Counted from the stretch's first letter, positions 17,463 through 26,298 are shown. The stretch: DNA of 47,887 nucleotides from Anaerofilum sp. (GCA_020024115.1 JAHHUF010000002.1:1-47887), one strand, 5' to 3'. Notes: generated by a model not told the origin, from the sequence alone. Program-made: numbers and translations.

Positions 17463-17842
17463 AGCGAACCCTCCTTTTTTAATAGAGTTTCCATTTTTTC
17501 TAAAAATATTCTTGTAGGGGAATAAATAAAGAAATGCTGTATATTTTTTGCTCCAATAAACTGCACCATCACAAAATATCTTTTTGGCTGTAAAATGGTG
17601 CTTTGTTTGAGCAAATTTTGGAAGAATGTATTACGAACAAATGTATTTCTGTTTTGGTTGATTGGGAGTGCGGGCAACTTTTAATGGTTGAATTTGTGTC
17701 AAAATTAGTCGATAACAAGCAGACTTTTCGGATGCTTTTTGAATTTACTGTAACATTCTGTAAAGAAAAAAGAGAAACAGTTGACGCAGACAACAGCAGT
17801 GATATAATGAAACTATAACAGCAAGAGAAAGGATGAAACAGT
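17463..17842 (+). other. 380-base gap with only a weak ORF
   Basis: The gap between the divergent 98-aa gene and the zinc-ribbon gene holds one plus-strand frame (17603-17818, 71 codons from a TTG) without a ribosome site. Its end overlaps the promoter at 17781-17808. I treat that frame as non-coding or a remnant. No hairpin, repeat or RNA gene was recognised. Confidence 0.5.
17781..17808 (+). promoter_or_regulatory. Promoter of the zinc-ribbon / CmpB-like operon
   Basis: TTGACG (17781-17786), 16 bases, TATAAT (17803-17808), 35 bases before the gene start. Confidence 0.7.
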
Positions 17843-18280
17843 ATGGACACAAAAGATATACGCAGGATGTTGGAAAACCTTGCAGTCACGGCACAAGAGG
17901 CAGCAGATGATGCAAAAGAAAAGATGTATACAGCAGGGCAAACCATTACTTGCAAATATGATGAAGCAAAATGCAACCTTGCTATTTCTCGTTTGAAAGC
18001 AGAGCAAGAACAGATTTTTTTGCAGATGGGCAGAACATTATTTTTGTTAAATACTGGAAAATTTGCAGGGGTAGAAACTGAAAATACAACCCCAAAGCAA
18101 ATTATTGACCATTTGATGATTGCAGCAGAGCAAAAACAGCAGGAGATTGACCGTGTTTTGGAGCGAGTGCAAAAAATAAGCAGCCATCGCTACTGCACTG
18201 CTTGCGGAAGCCGCTGCGAAGACGATGCAAAGTTCTGCGGCGAATGTGGAAACAAGCTGGATACTCAAAAAGAAAGCTGA
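17843..18280 (+). CDS. Zinc-ribbon protein with helical N-terminal region
   Basis: A 145-residue protein. Residues 1-110 are strongly helical and charged (MDTKDIRRMLENLAVTAQEAADDAKEK, then a predicted coiled coil). Residues 115-138 form a zinc ribbon, YCTACGSRCEDDAKFCGECGNKL, with four or five cysteines in CxxC pairs. Such proteins are common hypothetical genes in clostridia. AGAAAGGATG precedes the ATG. It is followed 9 bases later by the CmpB-like membrane protein, so the two are probably co-transcribed. Function unknown. Confidence 0.75.
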   Translation: MDTKDIRRMLENLAVTAQEAADDAKEKMYTAGQTITCKYDEAKCNLAISRLKAEQEQIFLQMGRTLFLLNTGKFAGVETENTTPKQIIDHLMIAAEQKQQEIDRVLERVQKISSHRYCTACGSRCEDDAKFCGECGNKLDTQKES

Positions 18281-18289
18281 GGTGTAGCG

Positions 18290-19141
18290 ATGGATTTTTT
18301 ACAAAGTGCATGGTATCAAGTGGCATGGTTTTTTATCATTTATGCCTTTTTGGGCTGGTGTGTTGAGGTTTGCTTTTGCACCATTGTCACAAGGCAATGG
18401 GTCAACCGTGGCTTTCTAAATGGCCCTGTCTGCCCGATTTACGGGTTTGGAATGTTAAGTATTGTAACGGTTCTCACTCCGCTGAAATACAACCCCTTGC
18501 TTTTGTTTTTGGGGGCAATGATTCTTTGCAGTGCATTGGAATTGGTCACAGGATATGTGCTGAAAAAGCTGTTTCACACAAGTTGGTGGGATTACAGTGA
18601 CCAAAAATTTCAGATTGGTGGATATATCTGTCTGAAATTTAGTATTATTTGGGGATTGGGTGGCATGGCTGCACTGTATATTTTGCATCCCGTTGTAGAA
18701 AAAATCGTTTATGCTGTCCAGAATCGTTTTGGATTGATATTGTTGATTTTGTGTTTGGGTTTGTTTGTTGTAGATGGCATTGTGACAGTCAACATCATTG
18801 CAAAACTAAACCGAAACTTGGGGGAAATTACCCGTTTGACCACAATGCTCCATTCTGCCAGCGATACCATTGCAGAAAATCTGGGCGAAAATGCCTTATC
18901 AGCACATGACAAATACACCGAGAAAAAAGCGGAACTTTCCCAGACAAAAGAGGCTCTATCAGATACAGCACAAACAAAGTATGCTGAACTGACAAACAAA
19001 GTGAATGTTTTGCAGAAAGAATTGCAGGAGGCAAAGCTGTTTGGTACAGCCCGTTTGATTAAGGCTTTCCCAAAAATCAAAAGCAACCAGTATGCTGAGG
19101 CATTGGAAAATATTCGCAAGCATCTGCATCGAAAAAAATAA
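18290..19141 (+). CDS. Putative ABC transporter permease, CmpB-type (PF06541) membrane protein
   Basis: This 283-residue protein has an N-terminal membrane domain of five to six helices with the family signature FFIIYAFLGWCVEVCF, a VNRGFLNGPVCPIYGFG block and WWDYSDQKFQIGGYICLKFS. After about residue 200 a charged helical cytoplasmic tail follows (KYTEKKAELSQTKEALSD). PF06541 is annotated as ABC-transporter type IV / CmpB, but no ATPase is adjacent and transport has not been shown to my knowledge. Second gene of the operon beginning at 17843; closed by the terminator at 19192-19233. Confidence 0.8.
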   Translation: MDFLQSAWYQVAWFFIIYAFLGWCVEVCFCTIVTRQWVNRGFLNGPVCPIYGFGMLSIVTVLTPLKYNPLLLFLGAMILCSALELVTGYVLKKLFHTSWWDYSDQKFQIGGYICLKFSIIWGLGGMAALYILHPVVEKIVYAVQNRFGLILLILCLGLFVVDGIVTVNIIAKLNRNLGEITRLTTMLHSASDTIAENLGENALSAHDKYTEKKAELSQTKEALSDTAQTKYAELTNKVNVLQKELQEAKLFGTARLIKAFPKIKSNQYAEALENIRKHLHRKK

Positions 19142-19191
19142 TTGCTTATAAAAATAAAAAGAATGCTTAAAAAAGCACCCTCATAAAATGA

Positions 19192-19233
19192 AATGCCCCA
19201 AAACCTGCTGATATTTGTATGTTTTGGGGCATT
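19192..19233. terminator. Bidirectional terminator between convergent genes
   Basis: AATGCCCCAAAAC pairs exactly with GTTTTGGGGCATT around a 16-base loop; the plus strand continues GTTTTATTTTT. It ends the CmpB-like gene and, from the other side, the lipoprotein at 19246. Confidence 0.85.
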
Positions 19234-19245
19234 GTTTTATTTTTG

Positions 19246-20490
19246 TTAATTTGTTTTTTCTGCTGCGGTTTTTTGTGCAGCCTCAATATGGGGAAGAAGT
19301 TCTTCAGTAGGAATATAGTACCACATATCATTTTTATACCCACCCCAAGCCCATAATTTTCTTTGTTGTAAAAAAATATATCGTCCCAAAATCAATTCTT
19401 CCTCTATTACATGGGAAGAAAACCAATCAATTTTTTCATTTGAATCAATATAGGGTAATTCTTTTACTCCTATCAATACCCCATTTGTATCTCGTTGAAC
19501 TGAAAAAGATGTGCTGGCAGTTGATGTATCAACACTTGTTCCCCAACCAACCGTCATAAATTTTTCACCAACTGTTAGTATGTTTGAAAATCTATATGTA
19601 TATTCTTTTTCAAATGGCTGCATGATAGGAAAGAAGTGTAAAATATCTTTTGTGTTTTTATCTAAAACCAGCAGATATGGATTTAATTTTGTTTTTGGAG
19701 CTGATTCCTGAATCACATCATACATTAGAACATAAATTTCATCTTTGTATACTGCAATTCCAATTGCAATATAGTTTTGATATTCTGTTGAAGTGCTGTC
19801 AAAAAATGTTTCTTGTTCAAATTCATTTTGTGTAATAATTTTCCAGTTTTTTTGCAAAGAATCTTTTACAGTATCTCCCATTGCATAATTCCCACGCTCA
19901 CGCTGTAATTGATAACAAGTTCTGGTTTCATCTTCTGTGATGTCTGCAACCACAAAATCAGTGTTGATGTATTCTTGCTTTATAGTATTATTTAAAAAAT
20001 CAATCCACAAAAAGCCCCATGGAAAATCAGAGCCAATAACTCTTGTTCTCTGCTCATATCCTGTTGCAAGTACAGTATTGTTTAAATGAAGAAGTTTTCC
20101 CATTCTGTCAACATATCCCAAACCTAAATCGAATTGCAGTTTGAAAGTTTCTTCCCCTGTTTTGATGTTTACAGTTTGCAGATAAGCTGGGCGTACATCA
20201 TTGATGTTATCATATTCTCCATCTCGAATAAAAACAATATCATCACCAACCAATCCTAAAAAATTGTATCCAAAATCAGATGCAATATCCAGTTTAATAT
20301 CTTGTTTGTGTAAAATATTATCAGGGAGAATATAGACATCCTCATTGTTGCTTTCTGCAGGTTCAGAGGGATTTTCAGAAGAACATTTGGAAGAACTTTC
20401 AAAAAGATATTTGGAAGAACATCCAGACAAGATAACCAGTGCACAAAATATTGCTGTAAAACAAGAGAGTTGGTTTCTTTTTTTATTCAT
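19246..20490 (-). CDS. Lipoprotein of unknown function, beta-propeller-like
   Basis: A 414-residue protein with a signal peptide and lipobox (CALVILSGC, cysteine at about residue 24), so it should be anchored outside the membrane. A Ser/Glu-rich spacer follows, with a short duplicated SSK segment. The mature part has repeated short hydrophobic strands ending in polar turns (GDDIVFIRDGE, NIKTGEETFKLQFDLG, YLLVLDKNTKDILHFF), which resembles WD/PQQ-like beta-propellers. No family is recognised. AT-rich compared with its neighbours. Single gene. Confidence 0.75.
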   Translation of the reverse strand: MNKKRNQLSCFTAIFCALVILSGCSSKYLFESSSKCSSENPSEPAESNNEDVYILPDNILHKQDIKLDIASDFGYNFLGLVGDDIVFIRDGEYDNINDVRPAYLQTVNIKTGEETFKLQFDLGLGYVDRMGKLLHLNNTVLATGYEQRTRVIGSDFPWGFLWIDFLNNTIKQEYINTDFVVADITEDETRTCYQLQRERGNYAMGDTVKDSLQKNWKIITQNEFEQETFFDSTSTEYQNYIAIGIAVYKDEIYVLMYDVIQESAPKTKLNPYLLVLDKNTKDILHFFPIMQPFEKEYTYRFSNILTVGEKFMTVGWGTSVDTSTASTSFSVQRDTNGVLIGVKELPYIDSNEKIDWFSSHVIEEELILGRYIFLQQRKLWAWGGYKNDMWYYIPTEELLPHIEAAQKTAAEKTN

Positions 20491-20568
20491 AGAATAAACC
20501 AGCCTTTTAAAAGTTAACTTTTGTGTCTATTGTATCGTAAAAATAAAAGAAATACAATTGAATCATAC

Positions 20569-20603
20569 AAAAAAGAGAATGCCGAAAAAGCATTCTCTTT
20601 TTT
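20569..20603 (-). terminator. Terminator after the nrd operon
   Basis: AAAAAAGAGAATGC pairs with GCATTCTCTTTTTT around a 7-base loop, 34 bases past the nrdG stop; T-rich on either strand. Confidence 0.85.
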
Positions 20604-20636
20604 ATATCGTATCTGTAAATCGAATTGATATTCCAC

Positions 20637-21149
20637 TCAGTATTGACCATGCCAACGGGGAGCAGTTTGTTCAACAGCACAGTGGGCAGCCAAACTGGCA
20701 GGAACATCCAAAATGCGTTGGTTGCTGCTGCCACGGAATACCAACTCCAAACTGCGATATTTTAACTCAAACTTACCATCAATCAAAACATCTAAATAAG
20801 AAAGCAGGTCTTTTTGGGCAGGTGTACCATCTAAAAGCTCTTCAAAGGTGAAGCCTGTATAGCTGGCAACCTCATACCCTTTTTCTTTCAGCAGTTTTGC
20901 CAACTTGCAAAATCCTTCTGGCTGTGCAAAGGGTTCCCCACCCGAAAAGGTGACCCCTCTTGCTAAAGGATTGGACTGTACAATCGAGAAGATTTGTTCT
21001 TCCTCCATTGCAGTGCCGCCTTCAAATGCCCATGTTTCGGGGTTGTGGCAGCCCTCGCAATGATGTGGACAGCCCTGTCCAAAAACCGTAACACGAATTC
21101 CGGGGCCATCTACAATGCTGTCCTCCACAATCCCTGCCAAATTAAGCAT
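20637..21149 (-). CDS. nrdG: Anaerobic ribonucleotide reductase activating protein NrdG
   Basis: This 170-residue radical-SAM enzyme generates the glycyl radical on class III ribonucleotide reductase. It begins LNLAGIVEDSIVDGPGIRV and has the 4Fe-4S cluster motif CPHHCEGC (Cys 27, 31, 34), followed by HNPETW and TFSGGEPFAQ, the S-adenosylmethionine-binding GGE. Length is normal. Its ATG lies 8 bases inside the preceding 53-codon gene, so translation of the two is coupled. That gene carries the glycine that NrdG should oxidise. Confidence 0.95.
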   Translation of the reverse strand: MLNLAGIVEDSIVDGPGIRVTVFGQGCPHHCEGCHNPETWAFEGGTAMEEEQIFSIVQSNPLARGVTFSGGEPFAQPEGFCKLAKLLKEKGYEVASYTGFTFEELLDGTPAQKDLLSYLDVLIDGKFELKYRSLELVFRGSSNQRILDVPASLAAHCAVEQTAPRWHGQY

Positions 21150-21303
21150 GGCGAGCCAAACCGTGCTTTACGCGATCATGTTCTTCGGCTTTTTTTGCGT
21201 TGTTCCATTTGTCCATTGTTCCAACCAGATAGCCGGTGATACGGCGGATTCTCTCAAAAGGTACATCTTTTCCGACGATAGATTGTCTTTGCATTGCAGA
21301 CAT
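21142..21303 (-). CDS. Stand-alone glycyl-radical domain of class III ribonucleotide reductase
   Basis: A 53-codon gene with a strong ribosome site (AGGAGG, 7 bases before the ATG at 21301-21303). The protein contains PFERIRRITGYLVGTMDKW and NNAKKAEEHDRVKHG. In ordinary NrdD this segment (RVCGYLG...RPFN-GK---...RVKH) forms the C-terminal end with the radical-bearing glycine; here that glycine would be Gly24 in RRITGYLVG. The large NrdD upstream stops before this segment and is in a different frame, 67 bases away, so this is a separate gene rather than a frameshift. Presumably it docks on NrdD and is activated by NrdG, comparable in logic to the YfiD/GrcA spare part of pyruvate formate-lyase. 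Function inferred from the motif. Confidence 0.8.
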   Translation of the reverse strand: MSAMQRQSIVGKDVPFERIRRITGYLVGTMDKWNNAKKAEEHDRVKHGLARHA

Positions 21304-21370
21304 AATAACATCCTCCTAAAATTTGAATAATATATTGATATGTAAGATATTGCTTTGTATATGTTATTGT

Positions 21371-23659
21371 TTATTCACAACCACAGAAAGTGGGAATGGT
21401 TGGATACAGACGACGCAGTTCATGTAGCTTTTCTTCGCTGAGTGCTTCTCCCTCACGGCGTCCGCAGCGGGGGCAAACATCGCCAATCACGCCAACATAG
21501 CCGCAGACAGGGTCACGGTCAACAGGGTGGTTGATGCTGCCATAGCCGATGCCTGCATTGTGCATACAGCGAACAACGCTTTCAAATGCCTCAACATTGT
21601 TGGCGGTGTCACCATCCAGCTCAACATAACTGATGTGGCCTGCGTTGGTCAATGCGTGATAGGGGGCTTCCAACTGAATTTTTTCAAATGCAGAAATTGG
21701 ATACCAAACAGGGATATGGAAACTGTTGGTATAGTATTCACGGTCGGTAACACCAGGAATAGTGCCATAGCGGTTTTGGTCCATGCGGATAAATCTGCCC
21801 GAAAGTCCTTCGGCAGGGGTTGCCAGCAAAGAGAAATTCAAGTTGGTTTCTTTGCTCTTTTGGTCGCAGTATTCACGCATATGGGAGATGATATTCAATC
21901 CCTTTTGCTGCATTTCTGCACTTTCGCCATGATGATGCCCATACAAAGCAGTCAAAGTTTCGGCAAGACCAATAAAGCCGATGGAAAGTGTACCATGCTT
22001 CAGCACCTCACGCACAGTGTCGTTGATGCCCAGTTTTTCGGAATCCAGCCAAACACCCTGCCCCATCAGAAATGGATAGTTATACACATGCTTTTCTGCC
22101 TGAATTTCAAAGCGGTCAAGCAACTGTCCTGCAACCAAATCCATCATTGCATCTAATTTTTCAAAGAATACTGTCTCATTGCCTTTGCTTTGAATGGCAA
22201 GGCGAGGCATATTGATGGAAGTGAAACTAAGGTTTCCTCTGCCAAAGCTGATTTCACGGTCAGGGTCAAAGGTATTGCCCATAACACGGGTACGGCAGCC
22301 CATAGTTGCAACTTCGGTTTCGGGGTGACCGGCTTTGTAATATTGCAGGTTAAAGGGACTATCCAAGAAAACATAGTTGGGGAACAAACGCTTTGCACTC
22401 ACCTTCATGCTCAGCTTGAATAAATCATAGTTGGGGTCAGTTTCGTTGTAGTTTATCCCTTCTTTTACCTTAAAAATATGGATTGGGAAGATACAGGTTT
22501 CGCCATGTCCCAAACCGGCATCTGTTGCAAGTAGTACATTGCGGATTACCATTCTGCCCTCAGGGGAGGTATCGGTTCCGTAGTTGATGGAGGAGAAGGG
22601 TGTTTGGGCACCTGCACGGCTGTGCATGGTGTTCAAGTTGTGAACAAAGCCTTCCATTGCCTGATAGGTGTCACGGTCGGTTTGACGGTTGGCACGCTTT
22701 CTGGCACGGCTGACCAAATGAACTGCCTGCTGGTTGGTGATGCTGTATTTTTCAGTCAGCAAAGAACAGATTACATCATCAAACTCCTGCTCGTTGCGCT
22801 CCAGACGAGGGCAGGAACCAGTTTTTTCGGAAGCAACTGCAACCAGTTCTTTTATAGCATCCGCTTCGTTTTCGCTGTCAATTAAATCTTCCAAAGATTC
22901 GGTCAGCTTGCGAGTGTATGCCTTGACAAAAGACTTTTGAACACCGGGGGCCATACCATAGTCAAAGTTGGGGATGCTCTGTCCGCCGTGCTGATCGTTT
23001 TGGTTGGACTGAATTGCAATTGCAGCCAAAGCAGCATAGCTTTGAATACTTTGTGGCTCACGCAAAAAACCATGTCCGGTAGAAAATCCACCTTGAAACA
23101 GCCGAACAATATCAATCTGACAGCAGGTAGTAGTCAAACTATAAAAATCAAAATCATGAATGTGAATGTCACCGTTTCGATGTGCTTTTGCCTGTTCAGG
23201 GGTCAACAAATATGCTTCGTTGTACGCCTTTGCACCCGCAGTACCAATTTGCAGCATACTGCCCATTGCGGTATTGCCGTCAATGTTAGCATTGTCACGC
23301 TTCATGTCGCTGTTGCGTGCGTCAACATTGGTGATTTCGTCAATAGTGCGCATCAGGCTTGTGTTTGCCTCACGGATTCGTGTGCGGTTGGCACGATATA
23401 AAATATATGCTTTTGCCGCTTTATCAAATCCACACTTCATCAGTTCATGCTCAACAGCGTCTTGAATCTGTTCAATACGGGGTGGAGTGTCGCTATCGCC
23501 ACTATCTTCCAGATAGGTTTCAACAGCATTTGCAATGCGTGCCGCATCGGTTGCATTGCCTTCGCCAGTTGCCTGCAAAGACTTCAAAATTGCGCCTGCA
23601 ATCTTGCTTTCATCGTACAGAACAATACGGCCATCTCGTTTCATAACACTCCGAATCAT
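21371..23659 (-). CDS. nrdD: Anaerobic ribonucleoside-triphosphate reductase NrdD, large part lacking glycyl-radical motif
   Basis: I start at the ATG 23657-23659 (MIRSVMKRDGRIVLYDESKI), 8 bases after GGAG; the open frame reaches 23848 but the extra residues are not family-like and would cover the NrdR boxes. The 762-residue protein has an N-terminal ATP-cone (about 1-95), which senses ATP/dATP, then the alpha/beta barrel of class III reductases (CCQIDIVRLFQGGFSTGHG, NLNTMHSRAGAQTPFSSINYG, FIGLAETLTALYG, NAGHISYVELDG). It ends with the zinc site CPRCGR...FCGCE. The usual last ~40 residues with RVxGY are missing and are encoded by the next gene. First gene of nrdD - small glycyl gene - nrdG. 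Confidence 0.95.
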   Translation of the reverse strand: MIRSVMKRDGRIVLYDESKIAGAILKSLQATGEGNATDAARIANAVETYLEDSGDSDTPPRIEQIQDAVEHELMKCGFDKAAKAYILYRANRTRIREANTSLMRTIDEITNVDARNSDMKRDNANIDGNTAMGSMLQIGTAGAKAYNEAYLLTPEQAKAHRNGDIHIHDFDFYSLTTTCCQIDIVRLFQGGFSTGHGFLREPQSIQSYAALAAIAIQSNQNDQHGGQSIPNFDYGMAPGVQKSFVKAYTRKLTESLEDLIDSENEADAIKELVAVASEKTGSCPRLERNEQEFDDVICSLLTEKYSITNQQAVHLVSRARKRANRQTDRDTYQAMEGFVHNLNTMHSRAGAQTPFSSINYGTDTSPEGRMVIRNVLLATDAGLGHGETCIFPIHIFKVKEGINYNETDPNYDLFKLSMKVSAKRLFPNYVFLDSPFNLQYYKAGHPETEVATMGCRTRVMGNTFDPDREISFGRGNLSFTSINMPRLAIQSKGNETVFFEKLDAMMDLVAGQLLDRFEIQAEKHVYNYPFLMGQGVWLDSEKLGINDTVREVLKHGTLSIGFIGLAETLTALYGHHHGESAEMQQKGLNIISHMREYCDQKSKETNLNFSLLATPAEGLSGRFIRMDQNRYGTIPGVTDREYYTNSFHIPVWYPISAFEKIQLEAPYHALTNAGHISYVELDGDTANNVEAFESVVRCMHNAGIGYGSINHPVDRDPVCGYVGVIGDVCPRCGRREGEALSEEKLHELRRLYPTIPTFCGCE

Positions 23660-23748
23660 ACCACAATCTCCGTTCCTTTTATCATTTCTCATAATAAAAT
23701 GCCTGCTTTGTCCAAAATAGACAAAAGAGGCACTTTTATTCACAAACA

Positions 23749-23800
23749 ACATAATATAGGGTGTATTCAATATTATGGCACTATATATTGTGGAAGTCAA
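23749..23800 (-). promoter_or_regulatory. nrdD promoter with two NrdR boxes
   Basis: On the minus strand TTGACT (23795-23800), 17 bases, CATAAT (23772-23777). The plus-strand 16-mer GCACTATATATTGTGG (23778-23793) fills the spacer exactly and fits the NrdR box consensus ACACTATATATAGTGT. A second copy, ACATAATATAGGGTGT (23749-23764), lies 13 bases further downstream; centres are 29 bases apart, slightly below the usual three helical turns. NrdR represses ribonucleotide reductase genes when dATP is high. Confidence 0.8.
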
Positions 23801-23841
23801 GAAAAGGTTTGGAGATAAATTGTTGTTGTTTTTTGTTGGCT

Positions 23842-23869
23842 TTGCCATCTTGACAAATCACGCTATAAT
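23842..23869 (+). promoter_or_regulatory. Promoter of the YgjP-like metallopeptidase gene
   Basis: TTGCCA (23842-23847), 16 bases, TATAAT (23864-23869), about 90 bases before the start codon. The leader contains a CAAGATT/AATCTTG inverted repeat without a T-run. Confidence 0.55.
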
Positions 23870-23960
23870 GTTACTGTCAGATTTTTAAAGAAAAAAACAG
23901 AAATTTTATCACCCTTGCCAAGATTAAAAAAAATCTTGACAAAAAACAGGAGTAATTTTG

Positions 23961-24512
23961 ATGAAAAAAGAAGAAAAAAGACAGGTTGCACAGATTGAAT
24001 ATATGCTCAGCTATAAAAAAATTAAAAATATCAATTTGCACATTCGTAAAGACTTGACCGTTGCAGTGAGCTTGCCAATCGGCGTTCCCCCAAAAATTGC
24101 AGACCAATTTGTGCAGCAAAAACAGCAATGGATTTTGCAGGCACAAAAACGAATGGAACAGCAACTGAAAAAACAACAGCAGGAGAGATTGCCAAGCCAG
24201 CAAGAGTGTATGAAAATTTTTGAACAGGCAGACAAAGAAATTTGGAAACTATTTTGTGACGATTTAAAAGGCAAAAGGCCATTGCTCACAGCAAAGTATA
24301 TGGAGAGCCGATGGGGAGTGTGTTATCCTGCGCAGTATAAAATTGTGCTTAGCACACGGCTTGCAGTAAAATCCTTTGCAGCAGTGGAATACGTTTTGCT
24401 ACATGAATACACCCACTTTTTTTGTCCAAACCATCAAAAAGAGTTTTGGGCTTTGGTAGAAAAAAAGATGCCGGATTGGAGAATCAGACGAAATTTGCTG
24501 AAACAATCATGA
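23961..24512 (+). CDS. YgjP-like (DUF45) zinc metallopeptidase
   Basis: The 183-residue protein ends with the family motif VLLHEYTHFFCPNHQKEFWALVEKKMPDW. The two histidines of HEYTH and the later His in NHQKEFW would bind zinc. MESRWGVCYPAQYKIVLSTRLA is the typical WG-C block just before it. The N-terminal half has a long basic helix (QKQQWILQAQKRMEQQLKKQQQ). CAGGAG is 8 bases before the ATG at 23961; a TTG at 23958 is an unlikely alternative. Related proteins are grouped with M48/SprT-like peptidases; the substrate is unknown. Confidence 0.85.
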   Translation: MKKEEKRQVAQIEYMLSYKKIKNINLHIRKDLTVAVSLPIGVPPKIADQFVQQKQQWILQAQKRMEQQLKKQQQERLPSQQECMKIFEQADKEIWKLFCDDLKGKRPLLTAKYMESRWGVCYPAQYKIVLSTRLAVKSFAAVEYVLLHEYTHFFCPNHQKEFWALVEKKMPDWRIRRNLLKQS

Positions 24513-24591
24513 ACAGTTTGAAAACTTTTTGTTTTAGCATGGGATATTTCCCAATAACCAATGAAAAAGATGGTTAAAAAACGGAAAAATA

Positions 24592-24600
24592 TGGTATAAT
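24592..24600 (+). promoter_or_regulatory. Extended -10 promoter before the flippase gene
   Basis: TGGTATAAT (TG-N-TATAAT) at 24592-24600, with no good -35. It gives a leader of about 115 nt before the gene. Confidence 0.45.
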
Positions 24601-24719
24601 ACCCCAAAGTAAGACTTGTTTGCTGTCAAGTTGCAAATTTTTGCCAATACTATTGAAAAATATATTGGTATATTGCTGGCAGTGAAAATTACTTTTTGAC
24701 AAAGGAGGAGTTTATTTCT

Positions 24720-26144
24720 TTGGATAAATACAAACGCTTGGCATCCAATACACTATTGTTTGCTATCAGTAATTTTTCAAGCAAAATGCTTACCTTTTTT
24801 CTCAAACCGATGTATTCACGGGCGGTTCCCATTGAGGAAATGGGTGTATATAATAATGTGTGGGGCTATATCCTCTTGTTGCTGCCCCTGATTTCTTTGG
24901 GCATGGATTATGCTGTTCTGCGGTTTGGGCTGGATAAACAATACAACCGAAAAAGCGTATTCACCAATGGAATGGTGGGGCTGCTTGCAGGCTTTGGCAT
25001 TTTGGTAGCTTGCTATCCGCTGATGCGGTTGCTGCCAAACTCACAAGGCTATATGGTGGCAATTTATGCAATGCTGTTTGTCAGCAATCTAAGAAGAATT
25101 TGTGCAAACTTTGTCCGTGCAAAAAATATGCTGCGGTTAGTGGCAATTGACGGAATTTTGACCAGCTTAACTACAGTGATATTTAATGTTGTGTTTTTGG
25201 TTTGGCTCAAAACAGGTGCAATCGGCATTTTGTGGGCAACCGTTATGGCGGATTTGTTTAGCAGTGTGCTGTTGATTTGGGTAGCCTCTTTGGGAAAATA
25301 TATTCGCCCTGCAAAATACAACAATGAAATGATGGGGCAGATGCTGCGATATGCACTGCCATTGGTTCCTTCGTTGATGTGCTGGAATATCACAAACTCC
25401 AGTGATGTTATTTTTGTCACCAATATGCTCAAAGATGGCCAGCGTCTGGCAGGGTTGCTGGGATACAGCTATGTGCTGGCACAAGCAGTGCAGATGGCGG
25501 CTTATATTTTTAATGATGCTTGGCAGCTTTCCGCTGTGACAGAGCAAGAAGACCGAGAAATATTTTTCAGCCGAATTTTTTCTGCCTACCAAAGCACAAT
25601 GTTTATTGGTGGAGCAGCTTTGATTTTGCTGTGTCAGCCTTTTTATAGTGTGTATCTGCATGGGAATGATGTGCAGGCATGGCGGTATGCCCCCTTTTTG
25701 GTGATGGCAACCATTTATAGCTGCTTTTCAGGTTTTTTAAACAGCATTTATGTGGTGGAAAAACGCTCTGGGTTGTCGCTGTTTACTTCAGCAATGGGTG
25801 CAGCCATCAACTGTGTGCTGAATTTTATTTTGATTCAGTTCATGGGGGTAACAGGGGCAGCACTTGCGACCTTTTTCAGCTATTTGGCAGTGTTCCTATT
25901 GCGGGCAATCAATACAAGAGGGTTGCTGAAGGTGCATTTTTCCAGCGGAATGTTGGCAGTGAATACAGGATTGCTGACCTTGGAATGTGCCTTGATGATA
26001 CAAGAAGTGAAAATGTGGCCTTTGTGGTGCAGTTTGTGTGCTTTGACAGTGTTAATTCTAAACTTTGGTGGTCTGTGGCGTATGGCAAAGCGTTTGATTG
26101 GAAAAATGACCAAAAAGAAACATCACAAACCACACACAGCATAA
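24720..26144 (+). CDS. Polysaccharide flippase (MATE/MOP-type, Wzx-like)
   Basis: A polytopic protein of 474 residues with 12-14 membrane helices. It opens with LDKYKRLASNTLLFAISNFSSKMLTFFLKPMYSRAVPIEEMGVYNNVW, the pattern of oligosaccharide and O-antigen flippases in the MOP superfamily. I choose the TTG 24720-24722, 11 bases after AAGGAGGA; an upstream TTG at 24696 would place the ribosome site inside the gene. No glycosyltransferase cluster is adjacent, so its glycan is unknown. The tail is basic (GKMTKKKHHKPHTA). Terminated at 26164-26192. Confidence 0.85.
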   Translation: MDKYKRLASNTLLFAISNFSSKMLTFFLKPMYSRAVPIEEMGVYNNVWGYILLLLPLISLGMDYAVLRFGLDKQYNRKSVFTNGMVGLLAGFGILVACYPLMRLLPNSQGYMVAIYAMLFVSNLRRICANFVRAKNMLRLVAIDGILTSLTTVIFNVVFLVWLKTGAIGILWATVMADLFSSVLLIWVASLGKYIRPAKYNNEMMGQMLRYALPLVPSLMCWNITNSSDVIFVTNMLKDGQRLAGLLGYSYVLAQAVQMAAYIFNDAWQLSAVTEQEDREIFFSRIFSAYQSTMFIGGAALILLCQPFYSVYLHGNDVQAWRYAPFLVMATIYSCFSGFLNSIYVVEKRSGLSLFTSAMGAAINCVLNFILIQFMGVTGAALATFFSYLAVFLLRAINTRGLLKVHFSSGMLAVNTGLLTLECALMIQEVKMWPLWCSLCALTVLILNFGGLWRMAKRLIGKMTKKKHHKPHTA

Positions 26145-26163
26145 CACGCCTTTATAAATTTTT

Positions 26164-26200
26164 AATGGTATTGCAAATTGTGCAGTACCATTTTATTTTT
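26164..26200 (+). terminator. Terminator after the flippase gene
   Basis: AATGGTA pairs with TACCATT, with an inner TTGC/GCAG helix, followed by TTATTTTTTG. Confidence 0.65.
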
Positions 26201-26298
26201 TGCATAAAAAATTTTAAAAAAGTATGTGCTAGTCTACAATGAAAAAATTTTTGGATGTTTTTGTACAAAAGAAACCGTAAAAATTCTATCAAAAATGG

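Noticed and set aside
17603..17818. 71-codon plus-strand frame in the gap before the zinc-ribbon gene
   Set aside because: TTG start without a ribosome site, and its end contains the promoter of the next gene. A remnant is possible but not supported.
20370..20420. Short tandem-like repeat near the lipobox of the lipoprotein gene
   Set aside because: Only a 12-base segment is duplicated (coding for the SSK pattern) in a low-complexity Ser/Glu spacer; common in lipoproteins.
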